A DNA stretch of 64,000 bases from Azolla caroliniana (taxonomy: Eukaryota; Polypodiophyta), in NCBI GenBank assembly GCA_043228905.1, contig JBHGNT010000018.1:14508001-14572000 (forward strand), read 5' to 3'. This document shows, one piece after another, positions 11,830 to 23,199 of this stretch. Position 1 is the stretch's first letter. Each line of letters begins with the position of its first letter. The notes under the pieces are model-generated. The model ran no database searches, was not told where the DNA came from, and saw only the letters and a list, made by a program, of their open reading frames with translations. Made by a program: the position numbers and the translations under genes.

Positions 11830-12681
11830 GTATGGTGTCTCCTTCCTAAGGGGTATTCATACATTGACGCACAAAGTCTCTATGTGTGAATAAAGCATAC
11901 ATAGATGAATTCAACCTTCTCAGTGGTGTCTTAAGTATGGCAATTAAGTTATCACTCCCTCTTAGTATGTCAGCATATCTTGAACGAATTGCACTATATG
12001 TCAAGCATGTGACATTCATCCTTTACCATGGCTTCATTGTTTGCATGTCTTCAAGTTCATTACGTTTTGATACCATGATGCAACTTCAATACCTAACTTG
12101 TGAGATCGAGTGCGAAGTAGTGAAATGGCTCTACGAGCGTTACTACTCATATTGGTAATGAGATAAGGTTGGATACGATCAATAGGCATTATTGCTTTAT
12201 ATTGAGTCCAACATTCAGGTTTGACATTTGCAATGTAGAATTCTAGCGTTGTCCTCTCATCATCTTCCCATTTCATCCTTAATGATTCCACCAACCTTTC
12301 CTCAATCATTACATATTGCATAGCATTGCCCAAAAGCTCTAAAAGATCATCCACACCCCATCTTTTAAACCATTTCCTTATGTCAACAACCCAACCGGAT
12401 GAGAGAATCTTAATTTTATGATTCTTTTGTAGCATACATCCAACATTCCAAGCAAGATGTGGTAATCGATGATTCGGTATATTCTTGACTTTTGTAATGT
12501 ATTTATATACTCTTTGGAGTGCCAATAGTTCTATGGGTCAATACACATGTTTCCAAGAGCATAACCTGGTTAGAAGTAGTGCATTTAACTCCTAATTTCC
12601 TCCTTAAAAACATCTTTTGAATTTTCTCAATCTTATTCTATGCATTAAGAGAGATGGTGCCACCCCATACTTCTACTCCAT
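11830..12681 (-). mobile_element. LINE family B, copy 2, 3' fragment
   Basis: The minus strand 12525-12034 encodes the RT thumb and tail seen at 3494-3916 of copy 1 (motifs GWVVDIRKWFKRWGVDDL and SSNARRAISLLRTRSHKLG). The 3' end near 11830-11850 matches that of the copy at 54.5 kb, with a CCTTCCTA...GGGGTATTCATA segment. The fragment ends at about 12681, exactly where gypsy coding sequence starts, so one truncates the other. Confidence 0.85.
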
Positions 12682-15041
12682 AACCCAGGCCACTCGCCAT
12701 GCCAAAGAACAAAGTGGGCTTCATCATAGCATTATTTGAAGGCTTGCGGGTGGATTGGCCTTTGATTGTAGTGAACTCCCTCCAGACAGTCATAATTGTG
12801 GTGGCAGACGGGAAGAAAGCGTGGACCAGAGTGGCACAATGGCTAACAATCCTCGCGCCGCCACAACGCACCATTAAGTCGAAGAAGCGGGCACGGGCGG
12901 AGATGACGCCACAACCATCATCAAAACGGCAATAGTTACTTGCAAAACACACCCCCAAATAGGTAGGAGAAGTACCCCGACAAGCAGAGCCGATTCTGGA
13001 ACCAAGGAGATAAGAACCTGCCAGGCCGGCTAAATCCATTCGGATTAAGCTAAGAAGGAGAGCAGTCGAAACCGGCAGAGACAGCACACCAGGAGACCGT
13101 AGAGGAGGAGGAGCTAGAAGAAGAAGAAGAAGAGCCCCTCCAGAGACGTCCTAGAACACGTCACGATGAGCAACATGGGAACAGATCGGATCTGAAGATG
13201 GAGAGTACACCGACCACCCCCTCAATGGTGGTGGAGCCAAGTCCGAACGAGCGTGCAACAACGGAAAGAACAGAAGCGGTTGATATGGTTCATAACGAAC
13301 AACAAACAAATGAGGAGGAGCAAGAAAGACCAGTACCAGAACCGGTAACGCAAATTCTGTGGGGGAATGAGGAACGAAGAGACATGTCGGAGGCGGTGCA
13401 GTAGTTTGTTGTACTCACACAATACGAGACCTGCCAACAATTTCTCGAATGGCTGGGAAAGCAGGTTGTCAAAGTAGCGAACCAAGTGGAAGCAAAATGC
13501 AAGGAATTGTTCAGTTGGCCCACACAGATGGAGTAGTTGATGGCAATGATAGGATAGTTGGAGGAGACCCGGAGCCATATTAAAATTTTGGAGGAAGAAT
13601 TGGAAAGGGCCAAAGAACTATTGGCCATTCAGGCAAACTTAGGCCACAAAATCAGAATAGGGCCGGAACCAATAGAGCTGGAAAGAATTCAAGAAGGGGC
13701 TCGGGAGGAAGAATTGGTGATGAATACAACACCGGACAAAGCGCAAGAATGGGAGAAGGAATTTGAAGCGCTTAAGGACGAATTGGTCGCACAAGCAACA
13801 CTCAAAGAAAAGGAAAAATACTTAAGGAAGACAACTGAGGAAGAAACACGGAGGATGGAAGAAGGACTCCAAAGATTACAAAGCAACATGGATTGGATGA
13901 AGGAGGAGAAGGATACATTATTGCAGGACAAGGACAAGCTCTGGCAAATGGCTGAAACAGAGATAGAGCAGCTCAAAGAGGAACTCCGACAACAAAAAGA
14001 TCGGGACGATCGGTTGCGGGCACAAGCCAACCGACAACGAAAAGAATAATCGGATAGATTTGACAAGTTGTATCGGGAGCATAAGGAGCTTGAGAAAGAG
14101 TATGATCGGCAACAAGAAAAACTTAAAGAGGCTCATCCAAAGGTGTCGGAGAAATCAAAGGCATTGACGGCACATGAACGGCTACTGGCGGAAACAACGG
14201 CGAAGCTATTGGAGGAAACGGCGAAAGAAAGAATGGAGTTGTTCTTGGAACATAATCAAGTGGTAGAACGGTCGAAGGTTGTATTGGATAAAGTGCAGAC
14301 AACCTACCAAACCCGAATCATGGATAGCAACGGTATCCAGTAGTTGAAGAAGGAAAAGGAGGCCACGGAGGACAAGGTAAAAATGGGCATTATGCGCATC
14401 CAGATGATTATCGGAGGCCGGAGGGAACGAATGAGAGAGAAAGTGGCAGATTCTTCCGCGACAATTTGGAATCAGTGGTCAAAGCAAGCGGCTGAGCTCT
14501 AGATTCTCTGTGCCGATGTTGAAAACCAGAAGAAAGCCAATGATGACTTCTACAAGATGGAGGAAGAAAGAATAATCACCATTCAAGAGGAGTTGTCAAA
14601 GGACTTCTATGCGCTGACCGAAGTACAGATAGACGCCATTTTGAAGAATTTGAAGATGATCAACTATAGGCCACACTGGAGTTGGAAGCATATGAGCAGG
14701 AGCGAAGGTAGAAAAAAGTGGAGCAGAGAGCTGAATATATATATATATATATATATTAGTGATGAAGACCGATAAGCAGAGCCAAGAACTTCGACACAGT
14801 AGCAACCGGATCTAGATCCAGAGACACATAGGACGGAGAGGACGGAACCTGAGTTAGAGACACAAGCGAACCAGCCAGAGTCACAAGTGAAGCAGCCGGA
14901 ATCGGAGAGGCAATAGCAGATAGTGAATGAAGAAGAGCGGCTAGAAGCATTGGACCAAGCATCCTAGACATACTCGATGAGGAGTAATGGAGCTGACCCG
15001 TGGGTTCGACATGCAATGCATTGTCCCACGGGTGTGCCATG
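12682..15041 (+). pseudogene. Decayed accessory ORF (ORF3) of a gypsy element related to Gypsy-1
   Basis: From 12682 the plus strand reads PRPLAMPKNKVGFI and then VDWPLIVVNSLQ, AQWLTILAPP and SSKRQ. This is collinear with the accessory protein encoded on the minus strand at 43830-46808. The following 13.2-14.7 kb retains the Glu/Arg/Lys-rich coiled-coil part in several frames, with pieces such as EEELERAKELLAIQ, EKDTLLQDKDKLWQMAE and LKEELRQQKDRDDR. Stops and shifts are frequent. An (AT)n run sits at 14737-14757. The presence of ORF3 in an old copy shows it is a stable part of this family. Confidence 0.8.
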
Positions 15042-15497
15042 TGTTGGCCAATGAAAGAGTATGATCCAGAGGCGGAGATGTGAATCGGAGGCCGGGGAAT
15101 AATAGATAAATTGTATTAAGGAAGCGACGGATCCCGATAGTTGTACCGATCCAGATCCGCACCGTTTGTAATCAGGTAGCCAGATGAGGCACCATTTTGT
15201 GACCTTACCAGATGCCTAGATAAAGGGTCCGGGTTGATGTATGAATTGTGGAAGTAATGCGAGTAATATAGTTGATTATTATTTTGTTGTCTATCTTGTG
15301 TACTTGCCATCTGTGCTATATATTGATCTTACGCGTGTAATTAATTATCGAATACGGTGTATATATTCCGAAATTATAATTGGATAGTTATATTTACGAG
15401 TGAAGCATAATAATCCATATCTCTAACCACCCCCTTGGATAAGTATTCTAGATAGGGATACCTTGTGTTAGCGGCTAAGTCCAACCCATGAGTAACA
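15042..15497 (+). repeat. 3' LTR of the decayed gypsy element
   Basis: TGTTGGCC at 15042 follows a CCCACGGGTGTGCCATG segment that matches the sequence next to the 3' LTR of Gypsy-1 (CCCACGGGCGTGCCATG). The end AGTAACA at 15497 corresponds to the GAATAACA end of the Gypsy-1 LTR. Shared internal blocks include TTACGCGTGTAATTAA and CCTTGTGTTAG. Its 456 bp compare with 411 bp in Gypsy-1. Confidence 0.75.
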
Positions 15498-15930
15498 TTC
15501 ATTGTCTTGGATTTTTCACCCATATCTTGGAGTATATATCGTAGTTGTTGCAACCTTGAATCCTTTGAGTATCATGATCCTATGCTTCAACAATATGTAT
15601 CATATATAATTAATTGGTTAACTTCTCTGTGTCAAATTCCATGTTCCATGGGTATCCTTAGCGATTCCAAAAGCATAGTCATACAGGATGTTAATTAGCT
15701 CCACAAGCATATGCCCCTATTTGCCCATATTTCCGTCTTTGGGCACATCATTGACCTTATTTTACAATTTTGCTTCATATGCTTTACAATGGGCATTTTG
15801 TTGGGAGATAGTACAATATTCATTCGTAAAGCAATGCATACCTTTGAGGTACAACCAACTATTTTTTAATATTATCCCTCACTTTATATTATCAACCATT
15901 ATGCATAAAATATGTCTTTATCTCATATGA
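15498..15930 (-). mobile_element. LINE family A-like 5' fragment
   Basis: The stretch aligns by eye with 9.89-10.05 kb of LINE A copy 2: the minus strand includes the CTTGAATCCTTTGAGTATCATG block and the CATGGGTATCC block that encodes GYPW of the endonuclease start. It continues into a 5' region that also resembles 38.25-38.5 kb. All frames are broken. Confidence 0.65.
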
Positions 15931-16059
15931 GCAACACCATATTTATGAACTTGGTGTGCAACTATTTTCTTAAGTCTCTCATTCTCAATAACAATAATTC
16001 GTAGTTTTGAATTTTCCTTCACCAATGCCCTAATCTCTTTCTTAATAATTAGGTAATTA

Positions 16060-16507
16060 ACTAAGGGTTAATTAGTATCTAATTATGTAAGAGTTAATCA
16101 CGTATGTGATTAAGCAGCGGAAGATTATGTGATATGTGTGTGAGAGAAAGAGAGAGAGAGGAAGTTACACTTATGAACAATAAGACAAAATGGGGATGAT
16201 TAACAAGAGTGTAGCTAGATAACCTTTCTCTATATTAATAAGCATCAAGTTACAAAGATACCCACAATGAGGTATATATAGATCTCATGTGCAAGGGTGC
16301 ACATGTGTGTGGAGAATATAGGTACAAGGATATAAGTCCTATATTAAACAAACTTGGTAAAGGAGGATCTAGAATGTATCCCACTCAAGTACAAACTCCT
16401 ATTTAAGGTGTTAAGGTCAACATTCTAACTAGATTCTATTTAGGTAACTACTAAGTTACGTGGTTGACTAAATGACTAAACTTAGTTGAGCTTGATATCT
16501 CAACACT
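16060..16507 (-). repeat. Probable copia-type LTR in minus orientation
   Basis: On the minus strand TGTTGAGATATCAAGCTC begins at 16507, directly after a purine-rich GTGTGAGGAG. This is the polypurine-tract/LTR junction layout. A TATATATAGATC segment near 16275 could be a promoter. The other end is not sharply defined (about 16060). No matching second LTR is seen. Confidence 0.45.
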
Positions 16508-16819
16508 CCTCACACCACTTATTTATGGTTTCTTGAAGAGAAACCGAAAAACTCATAAACATCGTCTCCATTGTGGTTAAATTTGTTGCATTAGTAACGA
16601 TTATGATTCCACAAAGCTACAATATGTTGGCAAAAGATTCAAGACACCTAATTATCGAATCCCTTTTAGATAGGGCACTGGGAAGATTAGGCAGAAAGAA
16701 GAGGTAAGATTGAAAGAGAACCAAGGGAAAATCCTTGAGTTTCGGTGTGGTGAGACTATGGATGTTGGTCATCATAGGCGTCTCACTCACTCACATTGCT
16801 ACCTCGTGGATTGTGACGG
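16508..16819. other. Left flank of Gypsy-2, unrecognised
   Basis: No gene is recognised. A plus-strand frame runs 16710-16819 up to the insertion site, and reading across the excised element (dropping one ACGG) continues into 23847 as DCDGDKVWVFDSL. The gypsy element therefore landed in older, perhaps coding, sequence. Confidence 0.4.
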
Positions 16820-17463
16820 TGTCGAGGTATTCCTCGCGGATACGTGGAATGAGGCGAGACCTCGGGGGTCTTGTACCGAAGAGCAAGAGAGAAAGGAGAA
16901 GGGAAGGGACCCACTACGTGCGAGCGTAGATTCACAGGGACACGGCCCTTCAACACAAAGACGCGAGTGGGACACCGACACAGAGAGACGCGAATGTATG
17001 TATATATATATGTTAACAAGACAAACAACAAGAAGCACGACGTTGGTTACAATCGAACAGGCCGGCGAACAGATGCTGATGCCTGTTCGTAAACGCACAG
17101 AAAGGAAGAAGTAGGTTTGAGGTGCTGCCGGAAGCACTCGGGCATTCCTCAGAGCAGCGCGAGCCTCCCGAAACCTGCACAGAACGAAGCTACGGAGCTT
17201 GGAAGAGAGAGAAGCCTTCGGCCAACAACCCGAAAGCACTTTGTCCTCTCTATCCGCGATCCCTCTCTCCTCCTCGTCTCCCTCCTTTTATAGGCAAGAA
17301 AGGAGTCGTTTCCCATTAACTTCCTACCTACCGAATCTACCTACCTAGGATCTTCTATGTACCTAATCCTCTCTTATGTACAACATAAGGCGTACGTGCA
17401 TGAAGAGCCGGTTCCTACGCTCCGGTGCACCGATTCCGCTCGTGGACGGTTTTCTTCACGACA
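16820..17463 (-). repeat. Gypsy-2 3' LTR (left copy)
   Basis: 644 bp, matching 23200-23842. It contains a TATA-like (TA)n run at 16999-17011 and a CCTTTTATAGGC box near 17284. Confidence 0.92.
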
Positions 17464-17485
17464 TCCGCCCCCACCTAACCGCGCA
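17464..17485 (-). other. Gypsy-2 polypurine tract
   Basis: On the minus strand GGTGGGGGCGGA directly precedes the 3' LTR start. This is the site where plus-strand DNA synthesis is primed in LTR elements. Confidence 0.7.
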
Positions 17486-17536
17486 TCCACCGGCATGCGC
17501 CAAATTAAGTTGGGACGGAGAAAACCGGTCCAGTCT

Positions 17537-18874
17537 TCATTCCCCGCCCGTCGGTTCTTCCTCGGTTTCGGATCGTTCGTTGTCGCGGTCCAGGTTAACC
17601 GGATCCGGCTCGTCGTCGTGACGCTTCTTGAACGCTTTGATCCGCTTCCCAGCTACCGGTATCGCCATTCTTGTGCCGTCGAGTTCAGCCAGATGGTACG
17701 TCCCGTTGTCGTTGGCGCTTTGTACCACGTAAGGCCCGAACCACCTTCTTGCGAACTTCCGTGTTGCTCGATGCTGGTTGTCGAGGCTGTTGTCATAGAC
17801 TAGCACCCAGTCGCCTTCCTCGATCTTCTTTGGTCGTAGCCGGTGCGTTCAGTCGAACCGGGCTTTGTTCCTCGTCCTTGCCACCCGAAGCTTTTCCGTA
17901 GCCTGCTCTACGTCCTCCGGTCTTCGCTCGAGTTGTCGTATGCGCGCCGCCAACAGTTCCTCCCGGCTTATCTCGTCTCTCCAGTCCACGGTTGCCCATG
18001 AGGAGATCGTTCATTCCATCGGCATGATCGGCTTCTGCCCAAACATGAGCTCTGCCGGCATGAATCCGGTTACCGAACTGTGCGTAGTTCAGTCAGCCCA
18101 TAACGCGTAAGGCAGCAGCCGCGGCCAGTTCCCGACTTGACCTCCGCATGCCCGAACTAACGCCTTGACGATCAGTCCGTGTCCGCGCTCCACCTTCCCA
18201 TTCGCCTCCAGGTTGTACGCAGTGGTAAGCGAGAGCTTGACTCCTATCCGGTCGAACAGCTCCTCGGCCTCTTCGGCGTCCAACTCCCCGCGATCAGCCA
18301 CGACCTTCCCGACGCACCCGTACCGGCATATCACGTCCTCGATCAGGAACCGACATAGGCCGCGGTCGTTTTGTTCTGAAGGGCTCGGCCTTCCACCTGG
18401 TTCGTCAGATCTTCCCGAGCCAGAACCAGATACCGCATCTGTCCTACGCCAATCGGCATCATCACCAGATCTACCATCCATTTGAAGTGGATGGTCGGAG
18501 GGTACGTAGGGTGAAGCTCGTCCTGATGTCGGACTATGGAGTGCATCTGACAGCTCTCGCAAGTTGTCACGAACCGATGCACGTCCCGGTACAGTCCCGG
18601 CCACCAGTACTTCCCCTTTATCTTCTCGAACGTGGCCCACGTTCCACGGTGTCCAGCCCAAGGGCTGTCGTGGCAGGCCGTCAGCAGCTCCTCTTGTTCT
18701 TCCTTCATCGCCACCACCCGGAGCGGGACGTCGTTCCTCTTCTTCGGGTGCTTCCATAGGTATCCGTCCCGGAGAAAGAATCGGTATGCTTTCTTCCGGA
18801 TCCGGTTGGTCTCGTCCCTTGTCCATGACGCATCCGATGTCATTGTCCTCAAGAAACCACCGATCTGTAGCCAC
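17537..18874 (-). pseudogene. Gypsy-2 integrase core and C-terminus, frameshifted
   Basis: 18089-18430 (minus) continues the integrase core after a frame change from the RT frame. It has CRYGCVGKVVADRGE with the second catalytic Asp, then TTAYNLEANGKVERGH with the catalytic Glu. A second shift leads to 17537-17806, with DNSLDNQHRATRKFARRW and GPYVVQSANDNGTYHL, the small C-terminal DNA-binding fold of gypsy integrases. No chromodomain is visible. At least two frameshifts mean no working integrase is made from this copy. Confidence 0.8.
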
Positions 18875-20895
18875 TCGCCGTCGTACTTGCTCTCATCGAA
18901 GCCGTTAAGTGCCGGAGGGCTCGTCCCATCGGTCGTTACATACGCTGCCTCGAAGAAGTCCACGCCGACTTCTTCATCCTCCGAAACCATGCCGCCCTCG
19001 TCATCAAACCTTGCCCTCAAAAGCATGTCGGCCATGGCATTGTCCTTTCCGGAAATGTGTCGTATTTCCGGGTCCAGGGACTTGATGTACGCTATCCACC
19101 TGAGCATCGCCAGGTCCGGTGTCGCGCATCCGGAAACCATGCCGAGAATTGGCAAGCAATCCGTCTCGATAACCACTTCTGTCCCGATCAGGTAGTCTTT
19201 GTCGGCCTTTACTGCCGAAACGATACCCCAGAGTTCGCGTTTAACCTGGGCGTACCCTCGCTGTCGTTCACTGAGGACCTTCGCGCCGAATCGGATCGGG
19301 AACCGGGTGCCATCCTCGTCTTCTTGGTTGACGACCCATCCGATCCCAGTCGGGCTCGTATCCACCGTTATGTATACCGGGGTACCCTTCTCGTAGACAG
19401 CCTTCCGGAGCGCCGGTGCTGCCGCAAGAGCTTCCTTCAGCTTCCGGACCGACTCGGTGTGCTCGTCTCGCCACTCAAATTTTTGCCCCTTTTTCAACAA
19501 CCCGTATAGCGGCTCCGCAACGTGGGTGTAATGCGGGATCCATATGTGGTAGAACGCGCATGCCCCCAGGAACCTCCGAACTTCCGTAACCGAGCTACAG
19601 TCGGTCTTCATCGCGGAGATGGCTTCTACTTTTGCCGGAGACGGCTTCCGGCCATATGGTCCACATAGGTGTCCGACCACCAGGATTTCTGATTGCCCGA
19701 AGGCCGATTTCTCCCCGGAGAAGGTGAGCCTCGCATCCTCTAGCCTTTGTAGCACCTTCTCGCAGTCGTCGATGTGTGTTGCCACGAATCGCCGGCATCC
19801 GTCCGGCCCGACTGTCTCGTCCTTCTCTTCCACTGGGCACCCCTTTATCGGGATGTCGTCCAGAAATGGCATGGTGATGTCCGGGATGCAATCCCTCAGT
19901 ACCTTATTCATTGCATTCACCATGTGGGCCACCGAGTTGGTCCCTCCTTGTGGCAGGGTACACATTCGCACTAGGCCGAGGGGAGTTCGCATCGTCGTAA
20001 TGTCCCTGCTCTCCACGGCTAGCTGGAATTGGTCGTACCCCGAGTACAGATCACCGACCGAGTAAATCGACCTTCCGGCGAAGGCCTCCGCGAACTCGTC
20101 TATGGTCAGTTCAATTCCTGCGTTCCGAATGGTCACTCTATTGACCGGCTGCAGGTCCTGAATGAAGCGCAATGTTCCGTTTTTCTTTGGTACGGTAAAC
20201 CATCGGTTCGAGTATGGCGCACTCGACGGTTCGAGAATACCCATATCGACTTTCTGCCTCGGTAGCTCCATCAACTCCGGGATGTGAGCTCTCGGTACCG
20301 GAATCGGCTTGAGATTCCACGGCACATGCGGTACCGTGAATATCACCATCGGCTCCACGATTGTCGGGTCTACGCACCCGATCTCTTCCGGTGAGAATGC
20401 GAAGGCTTTCCCGTGCCTTCCGAGCATTCTCCGAAACCGGTCTTCCTCCGCCAACAGTAGGAACCCGCCCCCACCGATTTTGAGCTCCCGGAGCGTCCCG
20501 TCGGTGAAGGTGTGTCCTATGCAGACCGGATCTCGTAAATTGGGGTCCGACGCAACCCCTCTGATTCGGGACTCGCTGTCCTCCGGTAAGGGTGCCGCGA
20601 CTGGCCTTACCTTCCGGTCCATAGTCTTGTACTTCGTGCTAACTCGGGCCGTCCGATCCGACCCGAGCCCTTGACTGAAGTTCGCGATGACTTCGTATAT
20701 CTCTTCGGAACATACCGGTATCGTCCGGTCTTCGTTAAGGTCTTCTCCGGCTACCTTCCTCAGCATCCCCAAGGTGTCGTCGAAGGAGACCGCCTCCACG
20801 GCTCCGCTGATTTCCTCGTCCGGGCCGAGGACTCCGCACGCTCGAAGTCTCTCCTCCGCCCTTGCCTTTTCTCGGCCAACGATGCCGACTATCAT
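18343..20895 (-). CDS. Gypsy-2 reverse transcriptase, RNase H and integrase zinc finger
   Basis: The open frame of 850 codons contains, in order, the RT (VPKKNGTLRFIQDLQPVN, YSVGDLYSGYDQFQLA, LPQGGTNSV and catalytic PFLDDIPIKG), a tether, RNase H (YITVDTSPTGIGW, Glu in KRELWGI, DCLPILG) and the integrase HHCC finger (HDSPWAGHRGTW ... CESCQMH), then MVDLVMMP with the first catalytic Asp. The DLQPVN/DIPIKG style recalls gypsy elements I associate with fungi more than the common plant chromoviruses; that is memory, not a search. The frame is lost before the remaining integrase residues. Confidence 0.88.
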   Translation of the reverse strand: MIVGIVGREKARAEERLRACGVLGPDEEISGAVEAVSFDDTLGMLRKVAGEDLNEDRTIPVCSEEIYEVIANFSQGLGSDRTARVSTKYKTMDRKVRPVAAPLPEDSESRIRGVASDPNLRDPVCIGHTFTDGTLRELKIGGGGFLLLAEEDRFRRMLGRHGKAFAFSPEEIGCVDPTIVEPMVIFTVPHVPWNLKPIPVPRAHIPELMELPRQKVDMGILEPSSAPYSNRWFTVPKKNGTLRFIQDLQPVNRVTIRNAGIELTIDEFAEAFAGRSIYSVGDLYSGYDQFQLAVESRDITTMRTPLGLVRMCTLPQGGTNSVAHMVNAMNKVLRDCIPDITMPFLDDIPIKGCPVEEKDETVGPDGCRRFVATHIDDCEKVLQRLEDARLTFSGEKSAFGQSEILVVGHLCGPYGRKPSPAKVEAISAMKTDCSSVTEVRRFLGACAFYHIWIPHYTHVAEPLYGLLKKGQKFEWRDEHTESVRKLKEALAAAPALRKAVYEKGTPVYITVDTSPTGIGWVVNQEDEDGTRFPIRFGAKVLSERQRGYAQVKRELWGIVSAVKADKDYLIGTEVVIETDCLPILGMVSGCATPDLAMLRWIAYIKSLDPEIRHISGKDNAMADMLLRARFDDEGGMVSEDEEVGVDFFEAAYVTTDGTSPPALNGFDESKYDGEWLQIGGFLRTMTSDASWTRDETNRIRKKAYRFFLRDGYLWKHPKKRNDVPLRVVAMKEEQEELLTACHDSPWAGHRGTWATFEKIKGKYWWPGLYRDVHRFVTTCESCQMHSIVRHQDELHPTYPPTIHFKWMVDLVMMPIGVGQMRYLVLAREDLTNQVEGRALQNKTTAAYVGS

Positions 20896-21029
20896 ACACC
20901 CTCCGTCATTGGAGAAGCAAAATTTTCTACCTATCGTACAAGGATTCTTCGGTTTCGGTTCTATTGTACAACTGTGGGGTCTTTCCCGAGTGTCTGGACT
21001 GTCTCGGCCCCACGCCTTGGCAGCCCTCT

Positions 21030-21431
21030 CTAAAAATCCTCCCGGTTCTCGCCACCGAGGGATTCGCGGTTTCGCTCGTGGTTCGGCCGTACCGTCAGAA
21101 ATTGGACCGAATGGCGCCCGTCCTGGCTTTTGACCCTCGCGTAGGCCGAACCGTTGTCCAACACTTTGGTCTCCATTCGCGCCGCCGTGATGTATGGTTC
21201 CCCTAATATGACCGGGTGCGAGGACGTCTCCTGCACGAAGAAGTGCTGGTCAATCTCAACGTCGCCGATCTTGACTCGCACATTCGGGCAGGCCCCGTGC
21301 AGTTCCTCGGTGGCGCGCGTCGCCGCCCGTATCTTCCACCCGTGCTTGGTGTTGATCGGCCATTTTCCCTTCTTATAGAAGTCCATGGACATCAGGTTTA
21401 TTTCCGAACCGTGGTCCACCAGTGCCACCAC
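21030..21431 (-). CDS. Gypsy-2 aspartic protease segment
   Basis: The segment encodes VALVDHGSEINLMS, in the position of the retropepsin D-T/S-G active site, then HFFVQETSSHPVILGEPYI with the usual hydrophobic-G flap/exit motif. The active site reads DHGSE rather than DSGAS or DTGAT. Some gypsy lineages vary the middle residue, so activity cannot be excluded. Stops separate it from gag (21483) and from the RT frame (20895), so a polyprotein would need frameshifts or was broken by mutation. Confidence 0.7.
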   Translation of the reverse strand: MVALVDHGSEINLMSMDFYKKGKWPINTKHGWKIRAATRATEELHGACPNVRVKIGDVEIDQHFFVQETSSHPVILGEPYITAARMETKVLDNGSAYARVKSQDGRHSVQFLTVRPNHERNRESLGGENREDF

Positions 21432-21482
21432 CGGTTCCTGAACACCTCCAATCTTTACCGGGGTCTCCGTGGTCGCTCGGGC

Positions 21483-23156
21483 CTAGTGTGGCCTTGAATA
21501 GTGGCTCTTCGCCCACTCATCTTCCAGTGCCAAGTCGTTGATGTGTGTCGTCCGCACCTCCACCGGTCTTTCCGGTTCCGTCTCCGTCGACAGCCTCTTC
21601 CGTTTCACCAAGTCCACAATGGAGTCATGGAACTCCTTCTTGGCGATCCCTAGCACCTCCCGCAATGACAGCTCCACTTTGTTGTCGAGGATCCGTTCTT
21701 CTAGGACCTTTCGTAGGTCCGTGGTCCTTTCTATTTCCGTCCCCAGTCGGTATCCGCCCTTCCTGGGGTTATCCTGCGCGCCGGACCCACCGGCTTCGTT
21801 CCGTCGTTGCCCGAATCGGGTCTCGTACCGTTGTGAGGGCCCGGTCGCTCCGGCTTTCCCCACTCGTTTGTCTTCTACCAGAGCCTCGTAGTTCCGGCAG
21901 GCGGCTTCTACGAAGCCCGTCTTCTCCTCGACCGGGTCGCTCCACCCGGTTATTTCCCGGACCTGTCTCTCAGCGCGGTCCGCTTCATCTTTCCTCAGCT
22001 GTGCGCCGGCGAGGCCTTCCAGCATTGCCGACCAGAATCCGTCTTTGATCTCCTTTCGGGCCTCGCTGCCCCCGACCCGAATGTCGGCCGACGCCGAGTA
22101 GTGGATGGCCTCCACGTTTTGGGCCGCTGCCTCTTCCATCAGTCTCTTCATACCTCCTTGCCCGTCGTTTCGGTTTAGGGCCCTTCTGGTGTCGCCGGCG
22201 TGCACCCGGCCTTCCCACAGGTACACCACCCGGTTCCTCAACGCCTCTGCGAAATCGTCGCAGTCCTTCCGAATGTGGCCGACCTCGTCGCACCACATGC
22301 ACCTGTTCCCTGCTGCCGGCCGTCGGTCACGAGCCGGTTCGCCGCCTTCCCTTCGAGTCTGGGCGATCTGGAGATCCTTTATCGCCCGCGTCAACTCCTC
22401 CAGCGCTGCTCCTCCGGACGAGCCATTGACCATGCCGATCGAAGCCGAACCGGTTTCGAGCCATTCCCGGGTCTCTTCCCTTCGCCCTTGCGGTGCCGGT
22501 TCAAGCCTCCTTGCTGTGACAGAGCCCGCACCGGGCGCCCCGTTGTCAGCCCATTCTCGTCGTTTGTCGAAACGGCCACAGACTCTCTTAACCGCAGCCC
22601 AGTCGGTCGTCAGCCCGTCTTCGGTTTCCAGCAAGGAGCCGACTTGATCCCGGTCCCACTCGTCCACCGACTTGACGAACAGTAGGACCCGGCTCGTATC
22701 CAGAACGGTTCGGTCAAGCGCCGAAAGGCGCGCAAAGCGTTCTTCAAACTCCCGGAGGAGTGCCGACGCGTTTCTTCCCTTGCCGGGGGACTCCACCCAT
22801 TCCATGAAGTCCCGTTTCGAAAGCCGGAGCGCGTCGTCCAGCCCGTATTTTTCTAGGAGTCGGCCTTCGAACTCCTCCCAGGTACGGCTCTCCGCCCGCA
22901 CCTCGAGCACCTCCGCATGGATGCTCGGCATCGCCACTCGAGGGAACCCGGCAAGACGCCTCTCTTCCGAAATGTCCCGCATCAGCATTTCTGCCCCGTA
23001 GGACGCCAAATACTTCGTGGCATCCTTTCCGCTGAACCAGCCGATCGTACTGACGACCACCTCAATGGCTCTGTCGAGGGTGCCGGTGCCCTCTCGTGCG
23101 CTCAATATCCGATCCACGGTCGAAGCCATGGCCTCCGCAAGATCCAACCCCTTCAT
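21483..23156 (-). CDS. Gypsy-2 Gag with CCHC zinc knuckle
   Basis: I place the start at the ATG at 23156 (MKGLDLAEAM), just inside the primer site, although the frame stays open upstream to 23618 through the primer site and into the LTR. The capsid-like region contains WEEFEGRLLEKYGLDDALRL and EFEERFARLSALDRTVLD. A single zinc knuckle CMWCDEVGHIRKDC follows, then an Arg/Glu-rich tail. Gag packages element RNA into cytoplasmic particles. Length from this start is about 557 residues. Confidence 0.82.
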   Translation of the reverse strand: MKGLDLAEAMASTVDRILSAREGTGTLDRAIEVVVSTIGWFSGKDATKYLASYGAEMLMRDISEERRLAGFPRVAMPSIHAEVLEVRAESRTWEEFEGRLLEKYGLDDALRLSKRDFMEWVESPGKGRNASALLREFEERFARLSALDRTVLDTSRVLLFVKSVDEWDRDQVGSLLETEDGLTTDWAAVKRVCGRFDKRREWADNGAPGAGSVTARRLEPAPQGRREETREWLETGSASIGMVNGSSGGAALEELTRAIKDLQIAQTRREGGEPARDRRPAAGNRCMWCDEVGHIRKDCDDFAEALRNRVVYLWEGRVHAGDTRRALNRNDGQGGMKRLMEEAAAQNVEAIHYSASADIRVGGSEARKEIKDGFWSAMLEGLAGAQLRKDEADRAERQVREITGWSDPVEEKTGFVEAACRNYEALVEDKRVGKAGATGPSQRYETRFGQRRNEAGGSGAQDNPRKGGYRLGTEIERTTDLRKVLEERILDNKVELSLREVLGIAKKEFHDSIVDLVKRKRLSTETEPERPVEVRTTHINDLALEDEWAKSHYSRPH

Positions 23157-23185
23157 CTTCTGCTCTTCTGCCGCCTCTTTCACGT

Positions 23186-23196
23186 CGGGTTCACCA
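23186..23196 (-). other. Gypsy-2 candidate primer-binding site
   Basis: TGGTGAACCCG on the minus strand starts three bases after the 5' LTR end and begins with the TGG expected to pair with a tRNA 3' CCA. I did not identify the tRNA. Confidence 0.55.
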
Positions 23197-23199
23197 AGA

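Noticed and set aside
16799-17239. Minus-strand frame inside the Gypsy-2 3' LTR
   Set aside because: It is the LTR copy of the upstream extension of the gag frame and has no independent evidence.
19619-23001. Many plus-strand Ser/Pro/Arg-rich frames of 100-190 codons over Gypsy-2
   Set aside because: They are antisense shadows of the GC-rich gag-pol frames, with no start context or domain.
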